From positions 1 through 10,015 of the forward strand of contig CAIJFC010000308.1 in assembly GCA_903819815.1 (NCBI GenBank): a DNA stretch of 10,015 bases, in the 5' to 3' direction. Below the pieces are notes generated by a model, which was not told where the DNA came from, ran no database searches, and was given only the letters and a program-made list of their open reading frames with translations. This stretch comes from an uncultured Bacteroidota bacterium (GTDB taxonomy: Bacteria; Bacteroidota; Bacteroidia; Flavobacteriales; Flavobacteriaceae). The position numbers were made by a program, and so were the translations under genes. Positions 1 to 7,168 of the stretch are shown in pieces. Position 1 is the stretch's first letter; each line of letters opens with the position of its first letter.

Positions 1-704
1 GCTCTTACACCGGATTTTTCTTTTCGAAATTGATCAATCTAACAGGTTTTACCAAGTTGCCAATTAGCAATTTTACGATGGTGGGAATGGCAGGAATATT
101 AAGTGGATTATTTCATGCGCCGCTAACCGCAATATTCCTAATTGCTGAAATTACTGGTGGTTACGAATTAATGATTCCATTGATGATAGTGTCCTCTATA
201 AGTTTTGCTATTTCAAAAAGATTTGAAAAACACTCCTTAGATGTTAAAAATTTAGCTAGAAAAGGAAATGCTTTTACAAGTAATAAAGACACGAATATTT
301 TGTCAACATTGGATATAAATACCATTATTCAAACTGATTTTTTAACTTTGAAATTGGAAAATAATCTATTGGCTTTAGTAGAAATGATTTCCCACTCAGA
401 TCAGGTTGTTTTTGGGGTAGTTAATGACGATAAAGAGTTAATTGGTGTGATTTATTTTAATGAAATTCGTGATATTATATTTAGTGATTTCAAGGTAAAG
501 TACACCCCTATAAACGAAGTTATGCATCCTCCAAAAGAAATCATTTACCCAACTGACAGTATGGAAACGGTAATGGATAAATTTGAAAAGACCAAAGTAG
601 TTTTTCTACCGGTAATAAAAAATGGAAAATACCACGGATTTATCTCCAAATCGAATGCGCTTGAAGCCTATAGAAGTATGCTGAAAACGATGACAATTGA
701 TTAA
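1..704 (+). CDS. CLC-family chloride channel/transporter with C-terminal tandem CBS domains (5' partial)
   Basis: This is the C-terminal third of an inner-membrane CLC protein, which moves chloride (or fluoride) either as a channel or as a proton antiporter. The frame is open from base 3 to the left edge, so the TTG at 30 is not the real start; 233 residues are visible. The first part holds the last CLC membrane helices, with the family-typical stretch GMAGILSGLFHAPLTAIF followed by AEITGGYELMIPLM (about bases 84-190). A cytosolic tail follows with two CBS domains, roughly bases 318-480 and 510-685; in this family such pairs bind adenine nucleotides and gate transport. The selectivity motifs (GSGIP, the gating-glutamate region) lie outside the window, so channel versus antiporter cannot be decided. 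It ends in TAA, with 77 bases to the likely uvrA ATG at 782 and no clear terminator hairpin between them. Family call is firm; substrate is not. Confidence 0.9.
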   Translation, partial: SYTGFFFSKLINLTGFTKLPISNFTMVGMAGILSGLFHAPLTAIFLIAEITGGYELMIPLMIVSSISFAISKRFEKHSLDVKNLARKGNAFTSNKDTNILSTLDINTIIQTDFLTLKLENNLLALVEMISHSDQVVFGVVNDDKELIGVIYFNEIRDIIFSDFKVKYTPINEVMHPPKEIIYPTDSMETVMDKFEKTKVVFLPVIKNGKYHGFISKSNALEAYRSMLKTMTID

Positions 705-766
705 GTTGAAGCCATGTATTAACAAAATCTTTATAAGCGTTGTATAGAAAGTTAAATTCAAAATGG

Positions 767-774
767 TAACTTTG
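767..774 (+). promoter_or_regulatory. Bacteroidota -7 promoter element upstream of uvrA
   Basis: TAACTTTG matches the Bacteroidota -7 consensus TAnnTTTG exactly. The nearest upstream TTG that could be a -33 element is at 740-742, giving a 24-nt spacer, slightly longer than the usual range of about 17-23. If it is used, transcription would begin near 777-782, at or just before the uvrA start codons. Confidence 0.5.
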
Positions 775-781
775 CATTTTG

Positions 782-3622
782 ATGAAAAACATGTTAGATA
801 AAGAGAATACAATTGAAGTTTTAGGAGCGCGAGTTCACAATCTTAAAAATATTGACGTTTCCATTCCACGAGAAAAATTGGTTGTTATTACTGGGCTTTC
901 GGGTTCGGGGAAATCCTCATTAGCCTTTGACACCATTTATGCTGAAGGACAACGAAGATATGTGGAAACTTTTTCAGCGTATGCGCGTCAATTTCTTGGC
1001 GGTTTAGAACGACCAGATGTAGATAAAATTGACGGTCTTTCCCCCGTAATTGCCATCGAACAAAAAACCACTAGTAAAAGTCCCCGTTCTACTGTGGGAA
1101 CTATCACTGAAATATACGATTTTCTTCGATTGCTTTATGCTCGTGGTGGCGATGCTTATAGCTATAATACAGGAGAAAAAATGGTTTCCTACAATGATGA
1201 GCAGATTAAAGATTTGATAATTAAAGATTTCAATGGAAAACGAATTAATATTCTTGCGCCAGTAATTAAAGCTCGAAAAGGACATTACGGTGAATTATTT
1301 CAGCAAATTGCAAAACAAGGATTCCTTAAAGTTCGTATCAACGGAGAAATAAAAGACATCACCGTTGGAATGAAATTGGACCGATATAAAACTCACGATA
1401 TAGAAATTGTAATTGACCGAGTGTTAATAGATTCAACCGAAGACAACGGAAAACGAGTTTTAGAAAGTATCAAAACAGCGATGCATCACGGTGAAAATGT
1501 GATCATGGTTTTGGATCAAGATTCGGATATCGTTCGTTATTTTAGTCGGAATTTAATGTGTCCTACCACGGGGATTTCATATCAAAATCCGGAGCCAAAT
1601 TTATTTTCATTCAATTCTCCAAAAGGCGCTTGCGATCATTGTAATGGCTTAGGGACTGTTAATGAAATTAATATAAAAAAGATAATTCCAAATCCTAAAC
1701 TATCCATAAAAAGTGGCGGTTTTGCTCCATTAGGCGAATACAAATCGACTTGGATTTTCAAGCAATTGGAGATTATCGGTGAGAAATATAATTTCAAAAT
1801 TACCGATCCAATTGAGAAAATTTCTGAGGAAGCCATGGAAATCATTTTAAATGGTGGTAAAGATAAATTCTCGGTAGAGTCAAAAACATTGGGAATTACC
1901 AAAGAATATAAAATTGATTTTGAAGGGATTTCTCACTTTATAAAAAACCAACATGATGAAAGTGGTTCGGCTACAATTAAGCGTTGGGCTTCTGGATTTA
2001 TGGACGAAGTAAAATGTCCCGTTTGTGAAGGTTCAAGATTAAAAAAGGAATCTTTATTTTTTAAAATAAACGAAAAAAACATCGTTGAATTAAGCGATTT
2101 AGACATTTCTGATTTAACCGATTGGTTTAATAATTTAGATAAGCATTTATCTGATAAACAAAAACTTATAGCCACTGAGGTAATTAAAGAGATTAAAGAT
2201 AGATTGAACTTTTTAATGAACGTTGGATTGGATTATTTGGCTTTAAGCCGAAGTTCAAAATCACTGTCTGGTGGCGAGGCGCAACGCATCCGATTGGCAA
2301 CGCAAATTGGTTCGCAACTGGTAGGTGTTTTATACATATTGGATGAGCCAAGTATCGGTTTGCACCAAAGAGACAACGACAAATTGATTCATTCCTTAGA
2401 GCAATTACGTGACATTGGAAATTCTATTATTGTGGTTGAACACGATAAAGACATGATTGAACGCGCCGATTATGTAATTGATATCGGTCCTAAAGCGGGA
2501 AAATTTGGGGGACAAATTATTAGTAAAGGTACCCCTGCCGAAATATTGAAAGAGCATACTATTACTGCGATGTACCTGAATGGGGAAATGAAAATTGAAG
2601 TTCCAAAAAAGAGACGTTCAGGAAACGGAAAAACTTTAAAATTAAGCGGCGCCTCAGGAAATAACTTGAAGAATGTCACCATTGAAATACCATTAGGACA
2701 ACTTACCTGCGTAACGGGAGTTTCAGGAAGTGGAAAATCGACATTGATTAATGAGACGCTTTATCCAATACTAAATGCGTATTATTTTAATGGGGTGAAA
2801 AAACCAAAACCATATAAGAAAATTGAAGGTTTAGAACACATCGATAAAGTGATTGACATCGATCAAAGTCCAATTGGAAGAACGCCAAGATCAAATCCTG
2901 CAACATATACAGAGGTTTTTACAGAAATTAGAAATCTATTTACGATGACTTCTGAAAGTATGATTCGCGGGTATAAAGCGGGAAGATTTAGTTTTAATGT
3001 TAAAGGTGGTAGATGCGAAACTTGTGAAGGTTCGGGAGTCAGAACTATCGAAATGAACTTTTTACCGGATGTTTATGTAGAATGCGAAACGTGTCAAGGA
3101 AAAAGATTTAATAGAGAAACGCTTGAAATTAGATTTAAAGGAAAATCAATTTCCGATGTATTGAATATGACCGTCGATGAGGCAGTTCCGTTTTTTGAAA
3201 TGATACCAAAAATTCATCGAAAAATAAAAACCATTCAAGATGTTGGATTGGGCTATATCACTCTAGGTCAGCAAAGTACTACCCTTTCTGGTGGTGAAGC
3301 ACAGCGAATTAAACTGGCTGGGGAACTGTCTAAAAAAGATACCGGAAATACCTTTTATATCCTTGATGAGCCTACTACCGGACTTCATTTTGAAGATATT
3401 CGAGTTTTGATGGAAGTCATCAATAAATTAGTTGATAAAGGAAATTCGATTTTAATTATTGAACACAATATGGACGTAATTAAATTGGCTGATTATATTA
3501 TTGATATTGGCCCTGAAGGTGGAAAAGGTGGCGGAGATGTGGTGGCTAAAGGAACTCCCGAGGAAATTATAAAAAATAAAAAAAGCTATACTGCTCAATT
3601 TTTAAAAAAAGAGTTACTTTAG
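782..3622 (+). CDS. uvrA: UvrA, excinuclease ABC subunit A
   Basis: UvrA is the ATP-driven damage sensor of nucleotide excision repair; as a dimer it scans DNA and loads UvrB. Length (946 residues from ATG 782) fits the family, about 940. Numbering from the upstream in-frame TTG at 779: Walker A GLSGSGKS at 39-46, first signature LSGGE at 496-500 and Walker B LDEPS at 521-525; second Walker A GVSGSGKS at 647-654, LSGGE at 836-840, and DEPTTGL from 863. The C-terminal zinc finger is intact (Cys 746/749 and 769/772). The first zinc module is unusual: Cys 261, 285 and 288 are present, but residue 264, expected to be Cys, is Thr (CPTTG). A CPVC pair lies at 413-416. Start candidates are TTG 779, ATG 782 and ATG 791. 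I chose 782, but 791 is equally plausible, because the promoter element at 767-774 leaves almost no leader. It ends in tandem TAG TAG. Confidence 0.97.
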   Translation: MKNMLDKENTIEVLGARVHNLKNIDVSIPREKLVVITGLSGSGKSSLAFDTIYAEGQRRYVETFSAYARQFLGGLERPDVDKIDGLSPVIAIEQKTTSKSPRSTVGTITEIYDFLRLLYARGGDAYSYNTGEKMVSYNDEQIKDLIIKDFNGKRINILAPVIKARKGHYGELFQQIAKQGFLKVRINGEIKDITVGMKLDRYKTHDIEIVIDRVLIDSTEDNGKRVLESIKTAMHHGENVIMVLDQDSDIVRYFSRNLMCPTTGISYQNPEPNLFSFNSPKGACDHCNGLGTVNEINIKKIIPNPKLSIKSGGFAPLGEYKSTWIFKQLEIIGEKYNFKITDPIEKISEEAMEIILNGGKDKFSVESKTLGITKEYKIDFEGISHFIKNQHDESGSATIKRWASGFMDEVKCPVCEGSRLKKESLFFKINEKNIVELSDLDISDLTDWFNNLDKHLSDKQKLIATEVIKEIKDRLNFLMNVGLDYLALSRSSKSLSGGEAQRIRLATQIGSQLVGVLYILDEPSIGLHQRDNDKLIHSLEQLRDIGNSIIVVEHDKDMIERADYVIDIGPKAGKFGGQIISKGTPAEILKEHTITAMYLNGEMKIEVPKKRRSGNGKTLKLSGASGNNLKNVTIEIPLGQLTCVTGVSGSGKSTLINETLYPILNAYYFNGVKKPKPYKKIEGLEHIDKVIDIDQSPIGRTPRSNPATYTEVFTEIRNLFTMTSESMIRGYKAGRFSFNVKGGRCETCEGSGVRTIEMNFLPDVYVECETCQGKRFNRETLEIRFKGKSISDVLNMTVDEAVPFFEMIPKIHRKIKTIQDVGLGYITLGQQSTTLSGGEAQRIKLAGELSKKDTGNTFYILDEPTTGLHFEDIRVLMEVINKLVDKGNSILIIEHNMDVIKLADYIIDIGPEGGKGGGDVVAKGTPEEIIKNKKSYTAQFLKKELL

Positions 3623-3684
3623 TAGGCTGAAATTTTTTTAAAAAATTGTAATTTTAAATAATAAACAGGATAATTAAATCAATA

Positions 3685-3754
3685 CCTAGCCCCGATGGCA
3701 GAGGAAATCCCACGCTTTTTAGTGTGGATTGAAGCGAACAGCGGGAATAGCTCC
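3685..3754 (+). ncRNA. Putative structured RNA element upstream of the LOG gene (Flavobacteriia intergenic motif, possibly Flavo-1-like)
   Basis: This segment is clearly more GC-rich than the surrounding spacer and folds into nested stems. The outer stem pairs AGC (3688-3690) with GCT (3750-3752) and CCCG (3691-3694) with CGGG (3742-3745), with AATA bulged. The inner hairpin pairs AATCCCAC (3706-3713) with GTGTGGATT (3722-3730), eight pairs with one bulged T, around an 8-nt loop. Between them is a purine-rich internal loop with several GA steps. The framing words, AGCCCCGATGG at the left and AGCGGGAATAGCTCC at the right, match a recurrent intergenic element I remember from many Flavobacteriia genomes. 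It may be the motif Rfam calls Flavo-1, but that name is from memory and unverified. Function is unknown. It ends 13 bases before the ATG of the LOG gene, so it may be part of that mRNA leader. Confidence 0.55.
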
Positions 3755-3767
3755 AAAAAAATATACT

Positions 3768-4496
3768 ATGAAATTAGAAGATTTTAATAATGATGAGGAT
3801 AAAGTAATTCAGGACAAACTGAAGCAAAAGACGTGGAATGAAATTCGCGCCAATGATTCGTGGGCGATTTTCAAGATCATGTCGGAGTTTGTGAATGGTT
3901 ATGAAATAATGAGTAGAATTGGGCCTTGCGTTACGATTTTTGGATCTGCAAGAACCAAAACTGACGATCCGTTTTATTTATTGGCGGAAAAAATTGCTTT
4001 CAAAATTGGGAAAGCGGGCTATGGAGTTATTACTGGTGGCGGACCTGGAATTATGGAAGCGGGAAATAAAGGCGCAAGTTTAGGCGGCGGTGCTTCGGTG
4101 GGTTTGAATATCGATTTGCCATTTGAGCAGCATTTTAACCCTTATATTGATCGAGATAAAAACTTGAATTTCGATTATTTCTTTGTTAGAAAAGTGATGT
4201 TCGTGAAATATTCACAAGGTTTTGTAATTATGCCTGGAGGATTTGGAACTTTAGACGAAATGTTTGAAGCGATTACTTTAATTCAGACTAAAAAAATAGG
4301 TAAATTTCCAATAATATTGGTTGGACGTACTTTTTGGGCGGGGCTTATGGAATGGATAAAAACGGTATTAATTGAGCAGTATAAAAATGTCAGTCCAGAG
4401 GATTTAAATTTGATAAAAATTGTAGATACTGAAGATGAAGTGATTGAAGTATTGGATAATTTCTACAAAAAATACAATTTATCTCCTAATTTCTAA
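3768..4496 (+). CDS. LOG-family (TIGR00730) nucleotide 5'-monophosphate phosphoribohydrolase
   Basis: Rossmann-fold cytosolic enzyme of the LOG family. Characterised members cut the N-glycosidic bond of cytokinin ribotides or of purine nucleotides such as AMP, releasing the base and ribose 5-phosphate. Of the 242 residues, the hallmarks are FGSAR in the first strand region, the phosphate-binding loop GGGPGIMEAGNKGA from residue 90, the RKxxM motif at 141-145 (RKVMF) and PGGFGTLDEMFE at 156-167, which holds the family's catalytic Arg/Glu neighbourhood. About 50 residues precede the core, making it longer than the roughly 190-residue minimal LOG proteins; this extended form seems usual in flavobacteria. 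I start at ATG 3768 because the in-frame TTG at 3729 lies inside the structured RNA element and would add a 13-residue tail unlike the family. The leader is A-rich with no Shine-Dalgarno sequence. Real substrate in this organism is unknown; cytokinin making should not be assumed. Confidence 0.88.
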   Translation: MKLEDFNNDEDKVIQDKLKQKTWNEIRANDSWAIFKIMSEFVNGYEIMSRIGPCVTIFGSARTKTDDPFYLLAEKIAFKIGKAGYGVITGGGPGIMEAGNKGASLGGGASVGLNIDLPFEQHFNPYIDRDKNLNFDYFFVRKVMFVKYSQGFVIMPGGFGTLDEMFEAITLIQTKKIGKFPIILVGRTFWAGLMEWIKTVLIEQYKNVSPEDLNLIKIVDTEDEVIEVLDNFYKKYNLSPNF

Positions 4497-4527
4497 AATA
4501 AATTTTGATTACCAAATTAGATTAAAC

Positions 4528-4573
4528 ACCCAATTAAATTGATCGAAAAATACAATTTAATTGGGTTTTGTTT
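4528..4573 (+). terminator. Rho-independent-type terminator after the LOG gene
   Basis: A perfect 13-bp inverted repeat, CCCAATTAAATTG (4529-4541) and CAATTTAATTGGG (4553-4565), encloses an 11-nt loop and is followed at once by TTTTGTTT. It starts 32 bases after the LOG stop codon. The three G-C pairs sit at the stem base next to the T-tract, as expected for an intrinsic terminator, so the E1 gene downstream should have its own promoter. Confidence 0.8.
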
Positions 4574-4690
4574 AGTAAATACTTATATTGACTAAAGATT
4601 TAATAATTATAGGTGTTAATATTAAGATATCGTTAGAGATAATTTAATTGTATTTTTAGTGAAGTATTATGTTAATCAATCATTTTTGTA

Positions 4691-4698
4691 TATTTTTG
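4691..4698 (+). promoter_or_regulatory. Bacteroidota -7 promoter element upstream of the E1 gene
   Basis: TATTTTTG fits the TAnnTTTG consensus and would start transcription near 4702-4706, giving a leader of about 20-25 nt that is A-rich before ATG 4727. No TTG is found at the expected -33 distance (about 4665-4673), so this is a half-supported promoter. The terminator at 4528-4573 makes some promoter in this spacer necessary. Confidence 0.4.
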
Positions 4699-4726
4699 TT
4701 ACGATTTCAATTAAAAGAAATAAAAT

Positions 4727-7129
4727 ATGAAACAATCAGAAACTGTAGCGATGACTTTTGAGGATTTTAAAATCGAGGTTTTAAACGATTATAAAATTGC
4801 CTGTGTAAGTCGAGAATGCAGTTTGTTGGGAAGACGCGAAGTACTAACTGGGAAAGCGAAGTTTGGTATTTTTGGTGATGGAAAAGAAGTGCCGCAATTA
4901 GCGATGGCAAAAGCTTTTCGTGAAGGTGACTTTAGATCAGGATATTACCGCGATCAAACATTTATGATGGCGATTGGTCATTTAACAATTCAACAATTTT
5001 TTGCTGGTTTGTACGGCCACACTGATATTGAGCACGATCCTATGAGTGCTGGACGTCAAATGGGTGGACACTTTGCGACGCATTCATTAGACAAAAATGG
5101 AAACTGGAATGATCTTACGAAAATAAAAAATTCAAGTGCTGATATTTCTCCTACAGCCGGGCAAATGCCAAGACTTTTAGGATTAGCACAAGCATCAAAA
5201 ATATATAGAAACGTTGATGGATTGGAACAAAAAACTACCTTTTCCAACAAAGGAAATGAAGTTGCTTGGGGAACAATTGGAAATGCTTCCACTTCTGAAG
5301 GGTTGTTTTTTGAAACCATAAATGCTGCAGGAGTGCTACAAGTTCCTATGGTTATGAGTGTATGGGATGACGAATACGGAATTTCTGTACATGCAAAACA
5401 CCAAACTACAAAGGAAAATATATCTGAGATATTAAAAGGATTTCAACGTGATGAAAACAATAATGGTTATGAAATTATAACTGTAAACGGGTGGGATTAC
5501 CCAAATTTAGTGTCTGTTTATAAAAAAGCATCTGAAATTGCGAGAGAAGAACATGTGCCGGTTTTAATTCATGTAACAGAATTAACTCAGCCGCAAGGAC
5601 ATTCCACTTCTGGTTCGCATGAGCGATACAAAAATGAAGAGCGATTGGCTTGGGAAGCAGAATTTGATTGCTTAAAGCAAATGACAAAATGGTTGATTGA
5701 AAACGGTTTTTCTACTGAAGAAGAACTTGATGCAATTTCTAATCAAGCTAAAAATGAGGTTTTAGAAGGTAAAAAAGCCGCTTGGAATGCGTTTGTTTCG
5801 CCTTTAAAAGAAGAACAAACCCAATTGGTTTCGCTATTACGAGAAATTGCAAAAACCTCTCAAAGCAGCAGTTATATTGACCAATTGACAAATGAATTGG
5901 TTTCTATAAAAGAGCCTATTCGAAAAGATATACTTTCAACTGCTAGAAAAATACTTAGAAAATTAGGTTCAGAGACGGAGAAAAATACTTTGTCAAAATG
6001 GATAAAAGAGGCTACGGCAAGTATCCAACCTAAATTTAGTTCGCACTTGTATTCTGTTTCAGAAAATAATATCCATACAATTAATGAAGTAGTACCTGAA
6101 GTGGATGAAAATGCAGCTGAAGTTGATGCCCGTTTGATTTTAAGAGACAACTTTGATGCTTTATTTACAAAATATCCTGAGGTTTTAGTTTTTGGTGAAG
6201 ATGCTGGGAATATTGGTGATGTGAATCAGGGACTGGAAGGAATGCAAGAGAAATATGGTGAATTACGTGTTGCCGATGTAGGTATTCGCGAAGCTTCAAT
6301 AATTGGTCAAGGAATTGGAATGGCAATGCGAGGCTTGCGCCCAATTGCAGAAATTCAATATTTAGATTACCTTTTATACGGAATACAAATTATGAGTGAT
6401 GACTTGGCTACGCTTCATTATAGAACGGCGGGTCGTCAAAAAGCACCTTTAATAATAAGAACTCGTGGCCACCGTTTAGAGGGTATTTGGCATGCAGGTT
6501 CTCCGATGGGAATGATAATAAATGCCATTCGTGGAATTCACGTTTTGGTACCTAGAAACATGACTAAAGCGGCAGGATTTTATAATACTTTACTGACAAC
6601 AGACGAACCGGCATTAGTAATTGAATGCTTAAATGGTTACCGATTGAAAGAAAAAATGCCTTTGAATTTAGGTGAATTTAAAACTCCAATTGGTGTGGTG
6701 GAAACCATAAAATCAGGAAAAGACATTACGGTAGTTTCTTACGGATCTACTTTGAGATTAGTGGAACAAGCGGCAAAGGAATTGATGGAAGTGGGTATTG
6801 ATATTGAAATTATTGACGTTCAGTCGTTATTGCCATTTGATATAAATCACGATATCCTAAAGAGTATTTCTAAGACAAACCGATTGTTAGTAATAGACGA
6901 AGATGTTCCAGGTGGCGCTTCGGCTTATATTTTACAACAGATATTAGAAGTTCAAAAAGGGTATTTCCAATTGGATAGCCAACCAAAAACGCTAACATCA
7001 CAAGAACACCGTCCTTCTTACGGAACCGATGGCGATTATTTCTCAAAACCATCAACTGAAGATATTTATGAAAAAATATACGAAATGATGCACGAAGACC
7101 ATCCGGCAAAATTTCCGAGTTTGTATTAG
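4727..7129 (+). CDS. Fused alpha/beta E1 component of a 2-oxoacid dehydrogenase (probably branched-chain type)
   Basis: Thiamine-diphosphate E1 enzyme that decarboxylates a 2-oxoacid and passes the acyl group to the lipoyl domain of an E2 partner. Both subunits, usually separate, are joined in 800 residues. Alpha domain, about 20-380: GRQMGGHF at 109-116, the cofactor region GNASTSEG at 185-192 through WDDEYGIS at 213-220, and GHSTSGSH from 291, matching the HSTS active-site loop of branched-chain E1. A helical, charged linker (about 385-465) leads to the beta domain, about 470-800: FGEDAG, IREAS with the conserved Glu522 that activates the cofactor, IAEIQYLDYLL, and HAGSPMG with His589 where related enzymes have HSQSPE. 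At the predicted metal site the usual GDG...NNxY pattern reads GN...DDxY (Asn186, Asp215), a reciprocal swap. The HSTS loop favours branched-chain 2-oxoacids, but pyruvate or another substrate is possible. No E2 or E3 gene adjoins it, so it must pair with subunits encoded elsewhere. Confidence 0.88.
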   Translation: MKQSETVAMTFEDFKIEVLNDYKIACVSRECSLLGRREVLTGKAKFGIFGDGKEVPQLAMAKAFREGDFRSGYYRDQTFMMAIGHLTIQQFFAGLYGHTDIEHDPMSAGRQMGGHFATHSLDKNGNWNDLTKIKNSSADISPTAGQMPRLLGLAQASKIYRNVDGLEQKTTFSNKGNEVAWGTIGNASTSEGLFFETINAAGVLQVPMVMSVWDDEYGISVHAKHQTTKENISEILKGFQRDENNNGYEIITVNGWDYPNLVSVYKKASEIAREEHVPVLIHVTELTQPQGHSTSGSHERYKNEERLAWEAEFDCLKQMTKWLIENGFSTEEELDAISNQAKNEVLEGKKAAWNAFVSPLKEEQTQLVSLLREIAKTSQSSSYIDQLTNELVSIKEPIRKDILSTARKILRKLGSETEKNTLSKWIKEATASIQPKFSSHLYSVSENNIHTINEVVPEVDENAAEVDARLILRDNFDALFTKYPEVLVFGEDAGNIGDVNQGLEGMQEKYGELRVADVGIREASIIGQGIGMAMRGLRPIAEIQYLDYLLYGIQIMSDDLATLHYRTAGRQKAPLIIRTRGHRLEGIWHAGSPMGMIINAIRGIHVLVPRNMTKAAGFYNTLLTTDEPALVIECLNGYRLKEKMPLNLGEFKTPIGVVETIKSGKDITVVSYGSTLRLVEQAAKELMEVGIDIEIIDVQSLLPFDINHDILKSISKTNRLLVIDEDVPGGASAYILQQILEVQKGYFQLDSQPKTLTSQEHRPSYGTDGDYFSKPSTEDIYEKIYEMMHEDHPAKFPSLY

Positions 7130-7140
7130 ACTAAAATTTA

Positions 7141-7168
7141 AAAGCCGCTAATTATAGCGGTTTTTTTT
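7141..7168. terminator. Bidirectional terminator between E1 gene and comM
   Basis: The stem CCGCTA (7145-7150) / TAGCGG (7155-7160) with loop ATTA is flanked by an A-rich run on the left and eight T residues (7161-7168) on the right. On the plus strand it is a classic intrinsic terminator for the E1 gene, 15 bases past its stop. Read on the minus strand the same stem is followed by CTTTTAAATTTT, so it can also end comM transcription. The T-run overlaps the comM stop codon (complement of 7167-7169). Confidence 0.85.

Noticed and set aside
606..812. 68-codon minus-strand frame across the CLC/uvrA junction
   Set aside because: It overlaps the coding ends of both genes, shows no family resemblance, and is the kind of chance frame expected in AT-rich DNA opposite real genes.
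3631..3647. AATTTTTTTAAAAAATT palindrome after uvrA as a terminator
   Set aside because: The stem is made only of A-T pairs with almost no loop, so it would be very unstable. I cannot claim a terminator; uvrA and the LOG gene may be partly co-transcribed.
3741..3753. GCGGGAATAGCTC looks like the 5' end of a tRNA-Gly
   Set aside because: Only the first dozen bases fit. No D-loop completion, anticodon stem or T-arm follows, and the downstream sequence goes straight into an A-rich leader and the LOG coding region. The bases are better explained as the 3' arm of the structured RNA element.
3729..3767. N-terminal extension of the LOG protein from a TTG start
   Set aside because: The 13 extra residues are encoded by the structured RNA and the A-rich leader, and do not resemble the family N-terminus, whereas ATG 3768 gives a start typical of flavobacterial homologues as I recall them.
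4554..4650. Direct repeat AATTTAATTG at 4554-4563 and 4641-4650
   Set aside because: Ten A/T-rich bases repeated once in an AT-rich spacer is expected by chance; the first copy is already part of the terminator stem and no operator-like spacing or symmetry is evident.
4669..4767. Possible small peptide frame beginning at ATG 4669
   Set aside because: It runs over the promoter-like element and into the E1 gene in another frame, without its own leader signal or any recognisable sequence.
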